The notes: generated from the letters alone by a model not told the origin. DNA of 64,000 nucleotides from Hyphomicrobiaceae bacterium (GCA_900298995.1 OMIC01000029.1:1-64000); one strand, 5' to 3'; shown: positions 26,230 to 37,871, numbered from the stretch's first letter. A program made the numbers and translations.

Positions 26230-27548
26230 TATCGGACATCCGGGGCGTCGCCTCCAGTGCCATAGCGCCGCTCAAGCCAGCGCGAAATGGCCTCGACCGC
26301 GATTGCAGCCGCCAAGATAATGGCAATGGCGCCGGCCTGGCTGGCTGTGGCGGGGACGGAGAGAAACTGCCAGACCGTCACGGCGAGGGCGGCAACACAC
26401 AGCAGCGTGGCCGCGCCCGGAACGGCGCGACCCGCGCCGGTCTCGGGCGCAAGGCGGAACGCGGCGGCGTTGACGGCGGCGAAGACCAGCAGGAAGCCGC
26501 CGCTCGTAGCCGACGACATGGCCTCGATTGGCGCGAGATTGACGGCCAAGAGTGCGAGAACGGCAATGATCGCGAGGCTCCGACTTGCACGGCGCTTCAG
26601 GCCTCTGTGCAATGCGGAGGGAAGCTCATCGATCTTCTGGAGCTGGGGCGGCAGCCGCGTGGCTCCGAAGTAGTCGGCGGTGATTGCAGAGGCCGAGGCA
26701 AGCACTGCGCCCACCGCCATGAGCCCGAAACCGAAGGGCCCCAGAAAGCTCTGCGCCGCCGCAGAGATCCCGAAGTTCTTGGCAGCGATCAGATCGGCCA
26801 GAGGCAGGTGGCCGAGTCCCACGACAAAGGCCAGCACATAGATGATCACGGCAATCGCCACAGATCCCAGGAAGGCTATGGGCAGCGTGCGCCGGGGATT
26901 GGCGATATTGCCGGAAGCGTTCGCGATGAGTTCGAAACCCTCATAGGCGAGAAAGCCAATCATGCCGCTGGCGACAATTGCCATGGGGGTGGCCCAGGCC
27001 TCGGGTGCGAGGCGGCTCCAGTCAATGCCCGGGGCAAGCAGTCCTGCCACGATGAACACTGCAAGCACCAGCAGCTTGCCTGCATTGAAGGCGCTCTCCG
27101 ACGCCTGCACAAGTCCCGGACCGACGAAATTGACCATCCCGAGCACGATGAGGGCGGCGGAGGAAATCAGATGGCCGCCCGAAGGTTTCAGGGCATCCGG
27201 CAGATAGGGCAGGGTGTAGCCTGCAAGTGCCGTGGCATAGACAGCCATGATGGCGACATAGCTGAGGATCAGCAGCACATTGACGGACGCAGCGAAATAA
27301 CCCCTTCCGAAGGCCGCTGTGATGAAGGAGACCGTGCCGCCTGGTCCGGGGTAGCGCAGCGTGAGCCCGACATAGGACCAGGCCGTGAGCAGGGCGATGA
27401 ATCCGCCCAGCAGAAAGGCGATGGGGGTTCCCCCGGCCGCCCCCGCCGCCGTGATGCCGAATGTTGCGAAGAATCCGCCGCCCACGATGCCGCCGACCCC
27501 GATCGACAGCGCACCGAAGGTGCCGATTGATCCTTGTCTTCCGTCCAT
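26229..27548 (-). CDS. APC-family amino acid permease
   Basis: A 439-residue inner-membrane protein with about twelve hydrophobic helices. The first, SIGVGGIVGGGFFATFGITA, carries the broken-helix GxG motif of APC transporters, followed by RYPGPGGTVSFITAAFG. Another conserved piece is FLAYEGFELIANASGNIANP in helix six. APC members import amino acids or polyamines by proton symport or exchange; the substrate is unknown. It lies 19 bp downstream of rlmB in the same direction, so co-transcription is likely without obvious functional link. Confidence 0.85.
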   Translation of the reverse strand: MDGRQGSIGTFGALSIGVGGIVGGGFFATFGITAAGAAGGTPIAFLLGGFIALLTAWSYVGLTLRYPGPGGTVSFITAAFGRGYFAASVNVLLILSYVAIMAVYATALAGYTLPYLPDALKPSGGHLISSAALIVLGMVNFVGPGLVQASESAFNAGKLLVLAVFIVAGLLAPGIDWSRLAPEAWATPMAIVASGMIGFLAYEGFELIANASGNIANPRRTLPIAFLGSVAIAVIIYVLAFVVGLGHLPLADLIAAKNFGISAAAQSFLGPFGFGLMAVGAVLASASAITADYFGATRLPPQLQKIDELPSALHRGLKRRASRSLAIIAVLALLAVNLAPIEAMSSATSGGFLLVFAAVNAAAFRLAPETGAGRAVPGAATLLCVAALAVTVWQFLSVPATASQAGAIAIILAAAIAVEAISRWLERRYGTGGDAPDVR

Positions 27549-27567
27549 CAGACACGCCCCCTGATCG

Positions 27568-28272
27568 TCATCGGGTCAGCGCATAGAGCGCGACCGCACA
27601 GGCATTCGAGACGTTGAGGCTGCGTATCGGACCATTCATGGGTAGTTTCACGAGGCCGTCGCAGGTTTCCCGGGTAAGCTGTCGCAGTCCCTTGCCTTCC
27701 GCTCCCAGCACGATGGCAACGGGTGGCGTGCGGCTGGCATCGGCGATGTCGCCCGGTGCATCGCTGTCCAGGCCGAGGATATGGAACCCGCAGTCCTTCA
27801 ACTCCGCCATGGCGCGCGAAAGATTGGTGACCTTGACGAAGGGTACATGTTCATAGGCTCCCGATGCCGACTTCATCAGCACCGCCGAGGACTCGGGGCT
27901 GTGCCGGGCTGTCGCCACCAGAGCCGTGACATTGAAGGCGGCGCAGCTTCTGAGGATGGCGCCGACATTGTGCGGGTCGGTCACCTGATCCAGCATGACC
28001 ACGATGCCTGACTTGTCGATCTGGTCGAGACGCGGCTGGTCGAGTGGTTTTGCCTCGATGAGCAGACCCTGATGTACTGCCTCCGGACCCAGCCGCCGGT
28101 CGAGGACATTGGGATGCACGATTTCCGGCGTGATGGCGCGCGCCGCAATCTCCGCGGCGAGCCGGTCGGCTGCGTTGCGGCTTGCCTTCAGGGAATAGAT
28201 CTTGCGGCGCGGGTTCTTGAGCGCCTCCGCTACCGGATGGACGCCATAAATGATGTCATTCTGCTCGCTCAT
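27568..28272 (-). CDS. rlmB: 23S rRNA (guanosine-2'-O-)-methyltransferase, TrmH/RlmB family
   Basis: A 234-residue SPOUT methyltransferase. The N-terminal substrate-binding domain starts IIYGVHPVAEALKNPRRKIY; the SPOUT core shows VMLDQVTDPHNVGAILRSC (motif 1), VLGAEGKGLRQLT (motif 2) and PMNGPIRSLNVSNACAVALY (motif 3), which form the knot that binds SAM. RlmB methylates G2251 of 23S rRNA in the peptidyl-transferase loop. Size and motifs fit RlmB better than tRNA-specific TrmH, though position specificity is inferred. It diverges from the carboxylase gene. Confidence 0.9.
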   Translation of the reverse strand: MSEQNDIIYGVHPVAEALKNPRRKIYSLKASRNAADRLAAEIAARAITPEIVHPNVLDRRLGPEAVHQGLLIEAKPLDQPRLDQIDKSGIVVMLDQVTDPHNVGAILRSCAAFNVTALVATARHSPESSAVLMKSASGAYEHVPFVKVTNLSRAMAELKDCGFHILGLDSDAPGDIADASRTPPVAIVLGAEGKGLRQLTRETCDGLVKLPMNGPIRSLNVSNACAVALYALTR

Positions 28273-28401
28273 GGCCGGCGGCTATAACGCATGGCCGGGG
28301 CCGTGTGGGGGGAAAGTTTTGGGCGACCCGCCTCCTTTGGTGTGATTGCCGGGGCGGTCTGTCCGGTCTAGAATCCGGGGCTCAGAAAACGCTGGGGTGC
28401 C

Positions 28402-30372
<1,971 letters not shown>

Positions 30373-30384
30373 CAGCCTGCCGCG

Positions 30385-30996
30385 TCAGCCCGCAGTCAGC
30401 CCCTCTTTTTCCAGCGTCGCCTTGACCGCGGGCCGTGCGCCGATACGGTCCATGTAGGCGATGATGTGCGCATAGGGCGAGAGGTCGAGCTTCACCCATT
30501 TGCTCCAGCCGAGAACCGTGAACGCATAGGCATCAGCCACGGAATAGCTGTCTCCCAGCAGATAGGGCTTCCGCGCCAGTTCGGCATCGAGCCAGCGCAG
30601 ACGCCGGCTCACGCGGTCCACGATGGCCTTCTTGCCCTCTTCGGGCATGGCCGGATTGAACAGTCCACCGATCCCCTTGTGCAATTCGGAGGCGATGAAG
30701 TTGAGCGTCTCCATGGCGCGGTAGCGTTCCATGGTCCCGAAACGGGGCAGCAGGCTGGTATCCTTCGCCTTGTCTGCGAGATACTGCAGAATGGTCGATA
30801 CCTCGGTGAGAACCTCGCCCTTGGCGATTTCGAGAGTCGGAACATAGCCCTTGCTGTTGACGGCGGTGAAATCCGCTCCGGCCTCGGTGGTCTTCGCACC
30901 GAGGTCGACCTTTTCGAGCGTATGGGGCTCCTTGAGCTCGTTGAGCACGATATGGGGCGCTAGCGAGCAGGCGCCAGGTGAATAGTAGAGCTTCAT
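30385..30996 (-). CDS. Glutathione S-transferase
   Basis: A 203-residue cytosolic GST, beta-class-like. The thioredoxin-like half begins MKLYYSPGACSLAPHIVLNE, where Tyr5, Ser6 and Cys10 are the usual glutathione contacts, and VPTLEIAKGEVLTEVSTILQ holds the cis-Pro and acidic motif. The helical half includes LLGDSYSVADAYAFTVLGW. It conjugates glutathione to electrophiles or reduces peroxides; the substrate is unknown. The ATG at 30996 has GGAAGGGA upstream; the frame continues 45 codons further but this is not needed. It is convergent with the carboxylase gene, 12 bp apart. Confidence 0.92.
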   Translation of the reverse strand: MKLYYSPGACSLAPHIVLNELKEPHTLEKVDLGAKTTEAGADFTAVNSKGYVPTLEIAKGEVLTEVSTILQYLADKAKDTSLLPRFGTMERYRAMETLNFIASELHKGIGGLFNPAMPEEGKKAIVDRVSRRLRWLDAELARKPYLLGDSYSVADAYAFTVLGWSKWVKLDLSPYAHIIAYMDRIGARPAVKATLEKEGLTAG

Positions 30997-31130
30997 GGTT
31001 GTTCCCTTCCTCAATGGCTCGGAATTATAGGTTTCATGTAGCACCCGGGTGGATAATTTCCAGCCCGCCGGATGGACATGGGCCGTGATTGCGTCGATAA
31101 TCGTCGCGTCGCAGCTGCGAGGATCTGACA

Positions 31131-31553
31131 ATGCGCCGTCTGGGTTGTTTTCTGCTTTCTCTTCTCATGCTGGCCGCAGCATCCGGCCCTGCGAGGGCCG
31201 ATTTCGTGAAGAACTTCAACGAGTGGCAACGGTTGGGGCCAGACGGCCAGGCGGCCTATGCGATGGCCATTTTTGATGTGATGACCGTTTTCGTCGATGG
31301 TGATCAATATGTGGCCGCCCGCGCCATGGGGCTGCGTGCCTGCGGCATGTCGCTCCAGCTCAAGGCCTCGATGGTCGCTCAGACGATCAACAAGTTCTAT
31401 GCCGATCATCCGGAGGCGCGTGTCGCGACCCCGTTCTTTGCCTTCAACAGCTATCTCGAGCGCGGCGCCTGCAGTCCCTTCATCAATGAGGCCCGCAAGG
31501 AAATGGGCCTGCCGCCGATGAAGGCGCCCCCCGTACCGGCGGCGGAGCAGTAG
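31131..31553 (+). CDS. Small secreted protein of unknown function
   Basis: A 140-residue protein with a signal peptide (MRRLGCFLLSLLMLAAASGPARA) and a mature helical domain of about 115 residues. Two cysteines, in LRACGMSL and ERGACSPFI, could form a disulfide. The stretch TINKFYADHPEARVATPFFA faintly resembles Rap1a/Tai-type proteins, but the match is by eye and no toxin gene is adjacent. The Pro/Ala-rich tail ends KAPPVPAAEQ. It diverges from gst and is convergent with lipB, with only 4 bp between the stops. Confidence 0.7.
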   Translation: MRRLGCFLLSLLMLAAASGPARADFVKNFNEWQRLGPDGQAAYAMAIFDVMTVFVDGDQYVAARAMGLRACGMSLQLKASMVAQTINKFYADHPEARVATPFFAFNSYLERGACSPFINEARKEMGLPPMKAPPVPAAEQ

Positions 31554-31557
31554 GCGC

Positions 31558-32232
31558 TCACACGCTCTGCCCGAATATCAGCCGGAATTGCCGCCGGAGG
31601 GCGTCGTCGAGGTCCGTTATGTCTGCGGCAAGACCGAGGTCCGCGAGGCTTGTCACGCCATGCTCGCGGATACCACAGGGAACAATGCCGCTGAAATGGG
31701 AGAGGTCGGGATTCAAGTTGATTGATATTCCGTGGAAGCTCACCCAGTGGCGAACCCTTATGCCAATGGCCGCGATCTTGTCTTCCTTTTGTCCCCGACG
31801 CACCCAGACGCCGACCCGGTCTTCGCGTCGTTCACCGGTGATGCCGAATTCGCCGAGCGTAGCGATCACCCAGCGCTCGAGGCCTGCCACGAAAGCGCGC
31901 ACGTCGCCACCACGCCGCCTCAGGTCCAGCATCACATAGGCAACGCGCTGTCCCGGTCCGTGATAGGTGAACTGCCCGCCGCGGCCGCTCCTGAACACCG
32001 GAAACCGGTCCGGCTCCACCAGATCCTCGTCCCGCGCCGAAGTGCCAGCCGTGTAGAGCGGAGGGTGCTCGAGGAGCCAGATACGCTCCGGTTCGGTGCC
32101 TCGGGAGATGGCATCGACATGGGCGTCCATCCGCGAGAGTGCGTCCGGATAGGCCACAACTCCGGGGGAAACGGTCCATTCCACCGGGTTTTCTGAAGCC
32201 AGTACGAGATTGATGTCGTTGCGCGCCGTCAT
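31558..32232 (-). CDS. lipB: Octanoyl-ACP:protein N-octanoyltransferase
   Basis: A 224-residue enzyme that transfers octanoate from acyl carrier protein to lipoyl domains of dehydrogenases and the glycine cleavage system, the first step of lipoate synthesis. The signature [20 protein letters not shown] (about residues 84-103) is followed by [20 protein letters not shown] with catalytic Lys152 and by IVPCGI with nucleophile Cys186. The start at ATG 32232 gives MTARNDIN and normal length; upstream in-frame codons lack support. lipA is not in the window. It is divergent from the aminotransferase operon. Confidence 0.96.
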   Translation of the reverse strand: MTARNDINLVLASENPVEWTVSPGVVAYPDALSRMDAHVDAISRGTEPERIWLLEHPPLYTAGTSARDEDLVEPDRFPVFRSGRGGQFTYHGPGQRVAYVMLDLRRRGGDVRAFVAGLERWVIATLGEFGITGERREDRVGVWVRRGQKEDKIAAIGIRVRHWVSFHGISINLNPDLSHFSGIVPCGIREHGVTSLADLGLAADITDLDDALRRQFRLIFGQSV

Positions 32233-32313
32233 GCCTGCAAGCTTTTCCCAGTTTAGACATTGCTGCGCAACCCATGTATTCTTGGGAGGCCAGACAGGGA
32301 GACATGAAGGTCC

Positions 32314-33639
32314 ATGATGAACCAATCGAAATCGGAGGCACTGTTCCGGCGCGGCATGGACGTTCTGGTCGAGGGGGTGTCGTCAGCTTCGCGTGGTCCC
32401 GCAACCTTCGGCACCCATCCCCGCTACATGTCGCATGGCGAGGGTCAGCGCCTCTATGATGTGGACGGCAATGCCTACATCGACTGGATGATGGCCTTCG
32501 GGGCACTGCCGCTTGGCCACGGGCATCCCCGGATCGTCGAGACGGTTTCCCGGGAGATCGCCCGCGGGTCGCACTTCGCCACGGCGCTGGAGGTCGAGGT
32601 CGAGGTGGCGGAGCTGCTGGTGAAACTGCTTCCGCATGCAGACAAGGTTCGGTTTGCCAACACTGGCACCGAGGCGGCCATGGCTGCCTTTCGCCTGGCG
32701 CGCGGCCTTACCGGGCGACGCAAGATCATCAAATTCGAAGGTCATTATCATGGCTGGTGGGATCCGGTGATCGTCAACACCAATCCAATGCCGCCGACCA
32801 TGTTCGGACCGAAGACGAACCCGATCCGAATCGTCGACAGCGCCGGTGTGCTGGAAGAGATGTGGCTCGATACCATCGTGGTGCCATGGAACGAGGTCGA
32901 AATGCTGGAGCGTGCTCTGGAGATACACGGGCGGGATACGGCCTGCGTTGTCACCGAGGGGATCATGGCCAACATGGGGGTCATTCTCCCGAAGCCTGGC
33001 TACCTGAACCGCGTTGAGCAGTTATGCCGCCAGTACGGCTGCCTGTTCTATCTTGACGAGACGGTGACGGGTTTCCGCGTGGCCCCCGGCGGCTGCGCCG
33101 AACTCTATGGACTGAAACCTGACATCGTCACCTACGGCAAGGCGCTCGGGGCAGGGCTTCCGATGGCCGCGATTACCGGTCCCGACCATGTCATGCAGGG
33201 GCTCGAATGGGGAAAGGTCTTGCATTATGGTACCCATAATGCTGGCCGGCTGACGTTGTCGGTCACCAAGACCATGCTGGAAGTCATGCTGGCTGACGAT
33301 AAGGCGAACTACAAGAAGCTCGCCTACCTTGGGAACAGGATGGCTGATGAAATCCGCCGGGTTGCCAAGGGTCACAACCGCCACGGCGTCGTCGTCCAGG
33401 GCGTGAACTCCATGTTCCAGATCTTCTTTACCGACAAGGAGGAGATCAGTGACTGCCGCGATTTCTCTGCCCACGTGAACCGCACCAAGTTCCGGGACTT
33501 TGTGCTGAAGTTGTTTGAAAAGGGTGTCTACATGTCACCCTCCGCAACGCTTCATTCGCTGTCATCGATTGTCCATACGGAAGACGACATTGCGGTTACC
33601 GCCAGAGCCATAGGTGAAGTGCTGGAAGAGTTGCCGTGA
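32314..33639 (+). CDS. Class III aminotransferase, glutamate-1-semialdehyde aminomutase-like
   Basis: A 441-residue PLP enzyme. Its N-terminal half resembles glutamate-1-semialdehyde aminomutase: [36 protein letters not shown] and [12 protein letters not shown]. The PLP lysine is in [15 protein letters not shown] (about residue 275) after [12 protein letters not shown] with the cofactor-pairing Asp. The segment [12 protein letters not shown] departs from the GTLSGNPLAM of true HemL, so a different amino substrate is likely. Alphaproteobacteria make heme precursors with HemA, which also argues against HemL function. It overlaps the next gene by 4 bp (GTGA), a translationally coupled pair. Confidence 0.85.
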   Translation: MMNQSKSEALFRRGMDVLVEGVSSASRGPATFGTHPRYMSHGEGQRLYDVDGNAYIDWMMAFGALPLGHGHPRIVETVSREIARGSHFATALEVEVEVAELLVKLLPHADKVRFANTGTEAAMAAFRLARGLTGRRKIIKFEGHYHGWWDPVIVNTNPMPPTMFGPKTNPIRIVDSAGVLEEMWLDTIVVPWNEVEMLERALEIHGRDTACVVTEGIMANMGVILPKPGYLNRVEQLCRQYGCLFYLDETVTGFRVAPGGCAELYGLKPDIVTYGKALGAGLPMAAITGPDHVMQGLEWGKVLHYGTHNAGRLTLSVTKTMLEVMLADDKANYKKLAYLGNRMADEIRRVAKGHNRHGVVVQGVNSMFQIFFTDKEEISDCRDFSAHVNRTKFRDFVLKLFEKGVYMSPSATLHSLSSIVHTEDDIAVTARAIGEVLEELP

Positions 33640-34391
33640 CGGACCTCGGCTTCATTGGTACGGGCCATCTGGCGTCATTTTTCGTTGAGGGCCTGTCAAG
33701 GGTTGATGCGGGCTATGACATCATGGTTTCTCCGCGCAACGCCGCCAGGGCCAGCGATCTGGCCCATCGCTTCGGGGTCGCCATCGCAGAGAACCAGCAG
33801 ATTGCCGATCGCTGCGATCTCGTGGTGGCAAGCGTTCTTCCCAAAGATGCGGCGAACGTGCTGGGCGGCTTGCGATTCCGGGTTGGGCAGACGGTTCTGT
33901 CGGTTATGGCGGGTGTAAGCCTGTCTGAGCTTCGTGATCTGGTCGCGCCAGCCCAGGCCGTGGTATCCATGATGCCGGGACTCGCCAATGCCTTCAACGC
34001 GGGGCCATCGGCAATGTATCCCGAAAATGTGGCGGCACGGTCCCTGCTGGAGAGGCTCGGACCGGTTCATGTCTATCACGATGAACATGGCTACACGGTC
34101 GCAAGCGTCATGGGCGCCTTTTCCGGCATGACGGTCCTGATGATGCGCGACGCAATGGACTGGTTTGCCTCTCGCGGGCTCGAGCCTGCGGATGCGCGTC
34201 GCCTGGTGGCTGAGGTTCTGAGGGGAAATTCCGCCATGCTGCTTGAGACACCGCTCGCGATGTCGGATGTGGCTCGCGGGGTGGGCACACCCCGCGGCAT
34301 TACCGAGGAGGGTCGCAAGATCCTGGATTCCGGCGGGAGCTGGAGCGAAGCGCTGGATGCCGTTCTGGCGCGCGTATCACCGCGCAGCTGA
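33636..34391 (+). CDS. Pyrroline-5-carboxylate reductase-like NAD(P) oxidoreductase
   Basis: A 251-residue protein of the ProC superfamily. The Rossmann loop is LGFIGTGHLASFFVEG at the N-terminus, followed by CDLVVASVLPKDAANVLGGL and LSVMAGVSLSELR, a typical ProC layout, and a helical C-terminal dimerisation domain with MSDVARGVGTPRGITEEG matching the conserved substrate loop (usually SPGGTT). The loop differs from proline-making ProC, so another imine or keto substrate is possible. Translation starts at GTG 33636 inside the preceding stop region (GTGA). It should act together with the upstream aminotransferase. Confidence 0.85.
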   Translation: MTDLGFIGTGHLASFFVEGLSRVDAGYDIMVSPRNAARASDLAHRFGVAIAENQQIADRCDLVVASVLPKDAANVLGGLRFRVGQTVLSVMAGVSLSELRDLVAPAQAVVSMMPGLANAFNAGPSAMYPENVAARSLLERLGPVHVYHDEHGYTVASVMGAFSGMTVLMMRDAMDWFASRGLEPADARRLVAEVLRGNSAMLLETPLAMSDVARGVGTPRGITEEGRKILDSGGSWSEALDAVLARVSPRS

Positions 34392-34472
34392 GGTCAGCCA
34401 AGACGTCTCTGCGTCTCGCGACGAGCAAACACCTGCCAGTCCGTCAGTCTCTCCCGCTGTTGCTGCCTGTGG

Positions 34473-35774
34473 TCAGCGCAGCCGGTCGATCCATGGCTTT
34501 GCGAGATGGGTCGCATTGATGAAGGTCAGTCGATGGGTGCCGCCGTCGACAGGAAACATCTTGATCTTGCTTTCGGCCTCTGCGTCAGGCGTGCTGTTCA
34601 TTGCAAGATGATAGTCATATGGGAGTCGGGCCACGCGAACCCGGATGACTTCGTCGGATGTGCCATAATACATCCGGATCGGGGTCTTGAATTCCTGGCG
34701 GTAGGTTTCGCTCTCCGCCAGACACTTGCCATAGTCTGACGCTGCAAATTTTGCAGGATCGCGGAGTTCCTCCCTCAGGAACCTTATGTTCGGCACCCCG
34801 GCCAATTCGATCAAGATATTCAGAAGCGCCTCCGGGTTCCCTTGCGGAGAACCATAGGACCGCTCGTAGATGCTGTTGAAGGTATCATAATACTTTGGAT
34901 TGATCGTTTTTCTTGCAAGATCTGCCGGCCCGATGAAGTTCTGGCAAGAGAAGACCGTCAGCGCGATGATGGTATTGATCCACTTCGCATCGCTTTCCAT
35001 CGGGTCGAAGAGGGCGGCATTCAGCGCCGCCAGTGGATCGTTCGGGTTGGCAGCCGAGAAGGCGGCCCGAACCTTTATGCCCCTGGATTCAAACTTCTCC
35101 AGCAAGCCGGTCGTATTCAGGCCACCCTGTGACCAGCCGCCAAGGAAGAAGTCGGAAATCTTGATGTCGCTGTCCGCAAGGTAATGTTTGACGTCGAAGT
35201 AGAGGTCGAAGCTCGACTGTGCGGAGCTCTGCTTCATCATGTAGGATTCATTGTCGCTCGCGTTGCCCCCCAGTCCGAAGTAGTCGGCCGCCATCACCGC
35301 GTAGCCATTCCCGGCGAACAGCCCGACCATGTAGCGGGTCTCGTAGGAGTCGTCGTAGGTATCAAAGGGTGTCGGGTTGTGCTGCTTGAAGGCGAAGGAC
35401 GGCACCGCGTATTTCGGGAAGACCGTTCCATGTTGATAGGAGATCAGTCTGACGGACTTGAGATCGGCCAGCTTCGGAATGGCCAGAAGCCCCGTCACGG
35501 ATATCCGGCGGTTGCCAAGTTCCGGGATGTTTGAGTCATAATGGACCGTGTAGATGTCGACGGCATTCGTGGCCTTCGAGACAGGGGGGAGCTGATATCC
35601 TGGTCCCGGTACCTCACGCGACAGGAACGCTGTGCGTTCGGCATCCAGTATGGCGTTGAGTTCCTTGACGGAAACGGTCTTGAGGAACTTGAACTGGGCA
35701 TTCTCCGCCAAGGCTGCGGAACAGGATACGACCAGGCAGAGCAGGGCGGCGATGAAACGCAAGACTTCCTCCAT
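34473..35774 (-). CDS. Secreted alpha/beta hydrolase (lipase/esterase-like)
   Basis: A protein of about 430 residues with a signal peptide (RFIAALLCLVVSCSAALA, cleaved before ENAQ). The alpha/beta hydrolase core has YQHGTVFPKYAVPSFAFK near the oxyanion region, YAVMAADYFGLGGNA, and nucleophile Ser in FLGGWSQGGLNTTGL. Acid and base are likely in YYGTSDEVIR and DGGTHRLTFI. It resembles fungal-type secretory lipases; the substrate is unknown. Two starts are close: ATG 35774 without a ribosome site, and TTG 35762 with GGAGG 5 bp upstream, which may be the true one. Confidence 0.8.
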   Translation of the reverse strand: MEEVLRFIAALLCLVVSCSAALAENAQFKFLKTVSVKELNAILDAERTAFLSREVPGPGYQLPPVSKATNAVDIYTVHYDSNIPELGNRRISVTGLLAIPKLADLKSVRLISYQHGTVFPKYAVPSFAFKQHNPTPFDTYDDSYETRYMVGLFAGNGYAVMAADYFGLGGNASDNESYMMKQSSAQSSFDLYFDVKHYLADSDIKISDFFLGGWSQGGLNTTGLLEKFESRGIKVRAAFSAANPNDPLAALNAALFDPMESDAKWINTIIALTVFSCQNFIGPADLARKTINPKYYDTFNSIYERSYGSPQGNPEALLNILIELAGVPNIRFLREELRDPAKFAASDYGKCLAESETYRQEFKTPIRMYYGTSDEVIRVRVARLPYDYHLAMNSTPDAEAESKIKMFPVDGGTHRLTFINATHLAKPWIDRLR

Positions 35775-35942
35775 CAGCGAATACGCCACTCTACCTCTGG
35801 ATGTGGGCATGATGTCAATATAACTCTGGATTGTATAACGAGTGAGGCCTGCAGTCTTCCCGGCAGTGCCGGCCTTGCATTTCCTTGAGAAGGCTTCTAA
35901 GCACCCGTCCGTCAACTGCAACTCACACGCTGGGGCAGGCTT

Positions 35943-35976
35943 TGGCGCATGAGGCGGAAGCCTCCACATAGCGCCA
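35943..35976 (+). promoter_or_regulatory. Nested stem-loop in the rpsB 5' leader
   Basis: TGGCGC (35943-35948) pairs with GCGCCA (35971-35976), enclosing a second perfect stem GAGGC/GCCTC with a GGAA tetraloop. It lies 70 bp before the rpsB start. Ribosomal protein operons are often autoregulated through leader structures, so this may be the S2 binding site; that is inference. Confidence 0.45.
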
Positions 35977-36046
35977 GATCCATCCGGTGCCGGGGCGACC
36001 CGGTCACTTTCCCAGCGGCGGATCAACCGGAAAAGGACAAGACCTC

Positions 36047-36802
36047 ATGGCTCTGCCAGAATTCACCATGCGTCAGCTTCTCGAAGCGGGCGTTCACTTC
36101 GGTCACCAGACGCATCGCTGGAATCCGAAGATGCGGAACTACATCTACGGTAGCCGCAACGGTATTCACATCATCGACCTGTCCCAGACCGTGCCCTTGC
36201 TGCACCAGGCTCTGGTCGCGGTCTCGGACACGGTGGCCAAGGGTGGCCGCGTGTTGTTTGTCGGCACCAAGCGTTCAGCCTCGGAGCAGGTGGCGGATGC
36301 GGCCAAGCGGTCGGCCCAGTACTATGTCAATTCACGCTGGCTGGGCGGCACGCTGACCAACTGGAAGACCATTTCCCACTCCATCAAGACCCTGCGCACC
36401 GTCGATGAGACGCTCTCGAAGGAAAACTCCGGTCTCACCAAGCGCGAGCTGCTCGAACTCACCCGCACCAAGGAAAAGCTCGACAAGGCTCTGGGCGGTA
36501 TCAAGGACATGGGCGGCACGCCGGACATCGTCTTCGTGATCGACACCAACAAGGAGCAGATTGCCATCAAGGAGGCGAACCGGCTTGGCATTCCGGTGAT
36601 CGCAGTCATCGACACCAACTCCGACCCTGCCGGCGTCACCTTCCCGATCCCGGGCAATGACGACGCGGGGCGCGCCGTGGCACTCTATTGCGACCTGATC
36701 GCGCGGGCCTGCATCGAAGGCATCTCGCAGGCCCAGTCTGGCGCCGGCGTCGATGTCGGCGCGTCCGAGAACCCCGTTGCCGAGGACGTGTCCGCCGCCT
36801 GA
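36047..36802 (+). CDS. rpsB: 30S ribosomal protein S2
   Basis: A 251-residue S2 protein of the small ribosomal subunit head/platform. The conserved start [20 protein letters not shown] is followed by [20 protein letters not shown] and [14 protein letters not shown]. The ATG at 36047 follows AAGGA by about 8 bp; a longer frame begins upstream but is not conserved. The tail after residue 235 is a short Ala/Gly/Glu extension common in alphaproteobacteria. It leads the rpsB-tsf pair, with a structured leader upstream. Confidence 0.98.
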   Translation: MALPEFTMRQLLEAGVHFGHQTHRWNPKMRNYIYGSRNGIHIIDLSQTVPLLHQALVAVSDTVAKGGRVLFVGTKRSASEQVADAAKRSAQYYVNSRWLGGTLTNWKTISHSIKTLRTVDETLSKENSGLTKRELLELTRTKEKLDKALGGIKDMGGTPDIVFVIDTNKEQIAIKEANRLGIPVIAVIDTNSDPAGVTFPIPGNDDAGRAVALYCDLIARACIEGISQAQSGAGVDVGASENPVAEDVSAA

Positions 36803-36891
36803 TCCAGGCCCGGCTTCGTCACGCAATCGACAAATGGGCCTGCCGTAACGTCGCGGTGGGCCCAGTTCCTGCAAATCACAAGAGGTAGAAC

Positions 36892-37815
36892 ATGGCCGAG
36901 ATCACGGCTGGAATGGTCAAGGACCTGCGCGAGAAGACCGGCGTGGGCATGATGGACTGCAAGGCGGCGCTTGCCGCCACCAACGGCGACATGGAAGCCG
37001 CCGTCGATTGGCTGCGTGCCAAGGGGCTGGCCAAGGCCGCCAAGAAGTCGACCCGCGTGGCCGCCGAAGGTCTGGTTGCGGTTGCGGTTGACGGTACGAC
37101 CGGTGCGGTGGTCGAGGTCAATTCCGAAACCGACTTCGTGGCCCGCAACGAGAAGTTCCAGGCCATGGTCACGGAAATCTCGAAGCTGGCGCTGAAGGCC
37201 GATGGCAACACGGAAAAGCTGAAGACCATGCACATGCCGGGGTCATCGCATGCTGTTGCCGAATATGTGGCCGAACTGGTCGCCTCGATCGGCGAGAACA
37301 TGACGGTGCGCCGCACGGCCCTGCTCTCGGTGAAGGATGGCGTGATCGGATCCTATGTCCACAATCAGATCGCTCCCGGCGCTGGCAAGATCGGCGTGCT
37401 GGTGGCTCTTGAGTCGACCGGCAACAAGGCAGCACTGGCCGAGTTCGCCCGCCTGCTGTCGATGCATGTGGCTGCGACCAATCCCGTGGCCCTGACGCTT
37501 GAGCAGGTGCCGAAGGACGTGCTCGCACGTGAGAGCGCCATTCTCGAGGAAAAGAACGCCGGCAAGCCCGCCAATGTTCTGGAGAAGATCGTCGCCTCCG
37601 GGCTCAAGACCTTCGCGAAGGAGAACTGCCTCCTCGAGCAGGCCTATGTGCATGACGGCGCCAAGACCGTGACCCAGGCTATCGCCGAGGCTGCCAAGGC
37701 CGCGGGTGCGGACGTCAGGTTGACCGGCTTTGTTCGCATGCAGCTGGGCGAGGGCATCGAGAAGAAGGAAGACGACTTCGCCGCCGAGGTTGCCAAGATG
37801 TCCGGCGGCCAGTAG
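36892..37815 (+). CDS. tsf: Elongation factor Ts
   Basis: A 307-residue nucleotide exchange factor that regenerates EF-Tu-GTP. The N-terminal UBA-like domain has VKDLREKTGVGMMDCKAALA, and the core contains EVNSETDFVARNEKFQ, which contacts EF-Tu. Length and order of the two core subdomains are normal. AGAGG lies before the ATG. It follows rpsB by 89 bp and is followed by a strong terminator-like hairpin, so rpsB-tsf forms its own transcription unit. Confidence 0.98.
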   Translation: MAEITAGMVKDLREKTGVGMMDCKAALAATNGDMEAAVDWLRAKGLAKAAKKSTRVAAEGLVAVAVDGTTGAVVEVNSETDFVARNEKFQAMVTEISKLALKADGNTEKLKTMHMPGSSHAVAEYVAELVASIGENMTVRRTALLSVKDGVIGSYVHNQIAPGAGKIGVLVALESTGNKAALAEFARLLSMHVAATNPVALTLEQVPKDVLARESAILEEKNAGKPANVLEKIVASGLKTFAKENCLLEQAYVHDGAKTVTQAIAEAAKAAGADVRLTGFVRMQLGEGIEKKEDDFAAEVAKMSGGQ

Positions 37816-37842
37816 GCCTCGGGATACCACACGTCGGCAGAA

Positions 37843-37871
37843 GGGCTCCGGACAGGGGCCCTTTTCTTTTT
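37843..37871 (+). terminator. Rho-independent terminator after tsf
   Basis: GGGCTCC pairs with GGGGCCC (seven pairs including one G-T) around GGACA and is followed directly by TTTTCTTTTT. This is the clearest intrinsic terminator in the window and separates rpsB-tsf from pyrH and the envelope genes. Confidence 0.85.

Noticed and set aside
31131-31553. Rap1a/Tai immunity protein
   Set aside because: Resemblance is limited to one short segment and no effector gene is adjacent.
32314-33639. Calling the aminotransferase hemL
   Set aside because: The expected GTLSGNPLAM-type segment is replaced and alphaproteobacteria normally use HemA for 5-aminolevulinate, so only a general name is justified.
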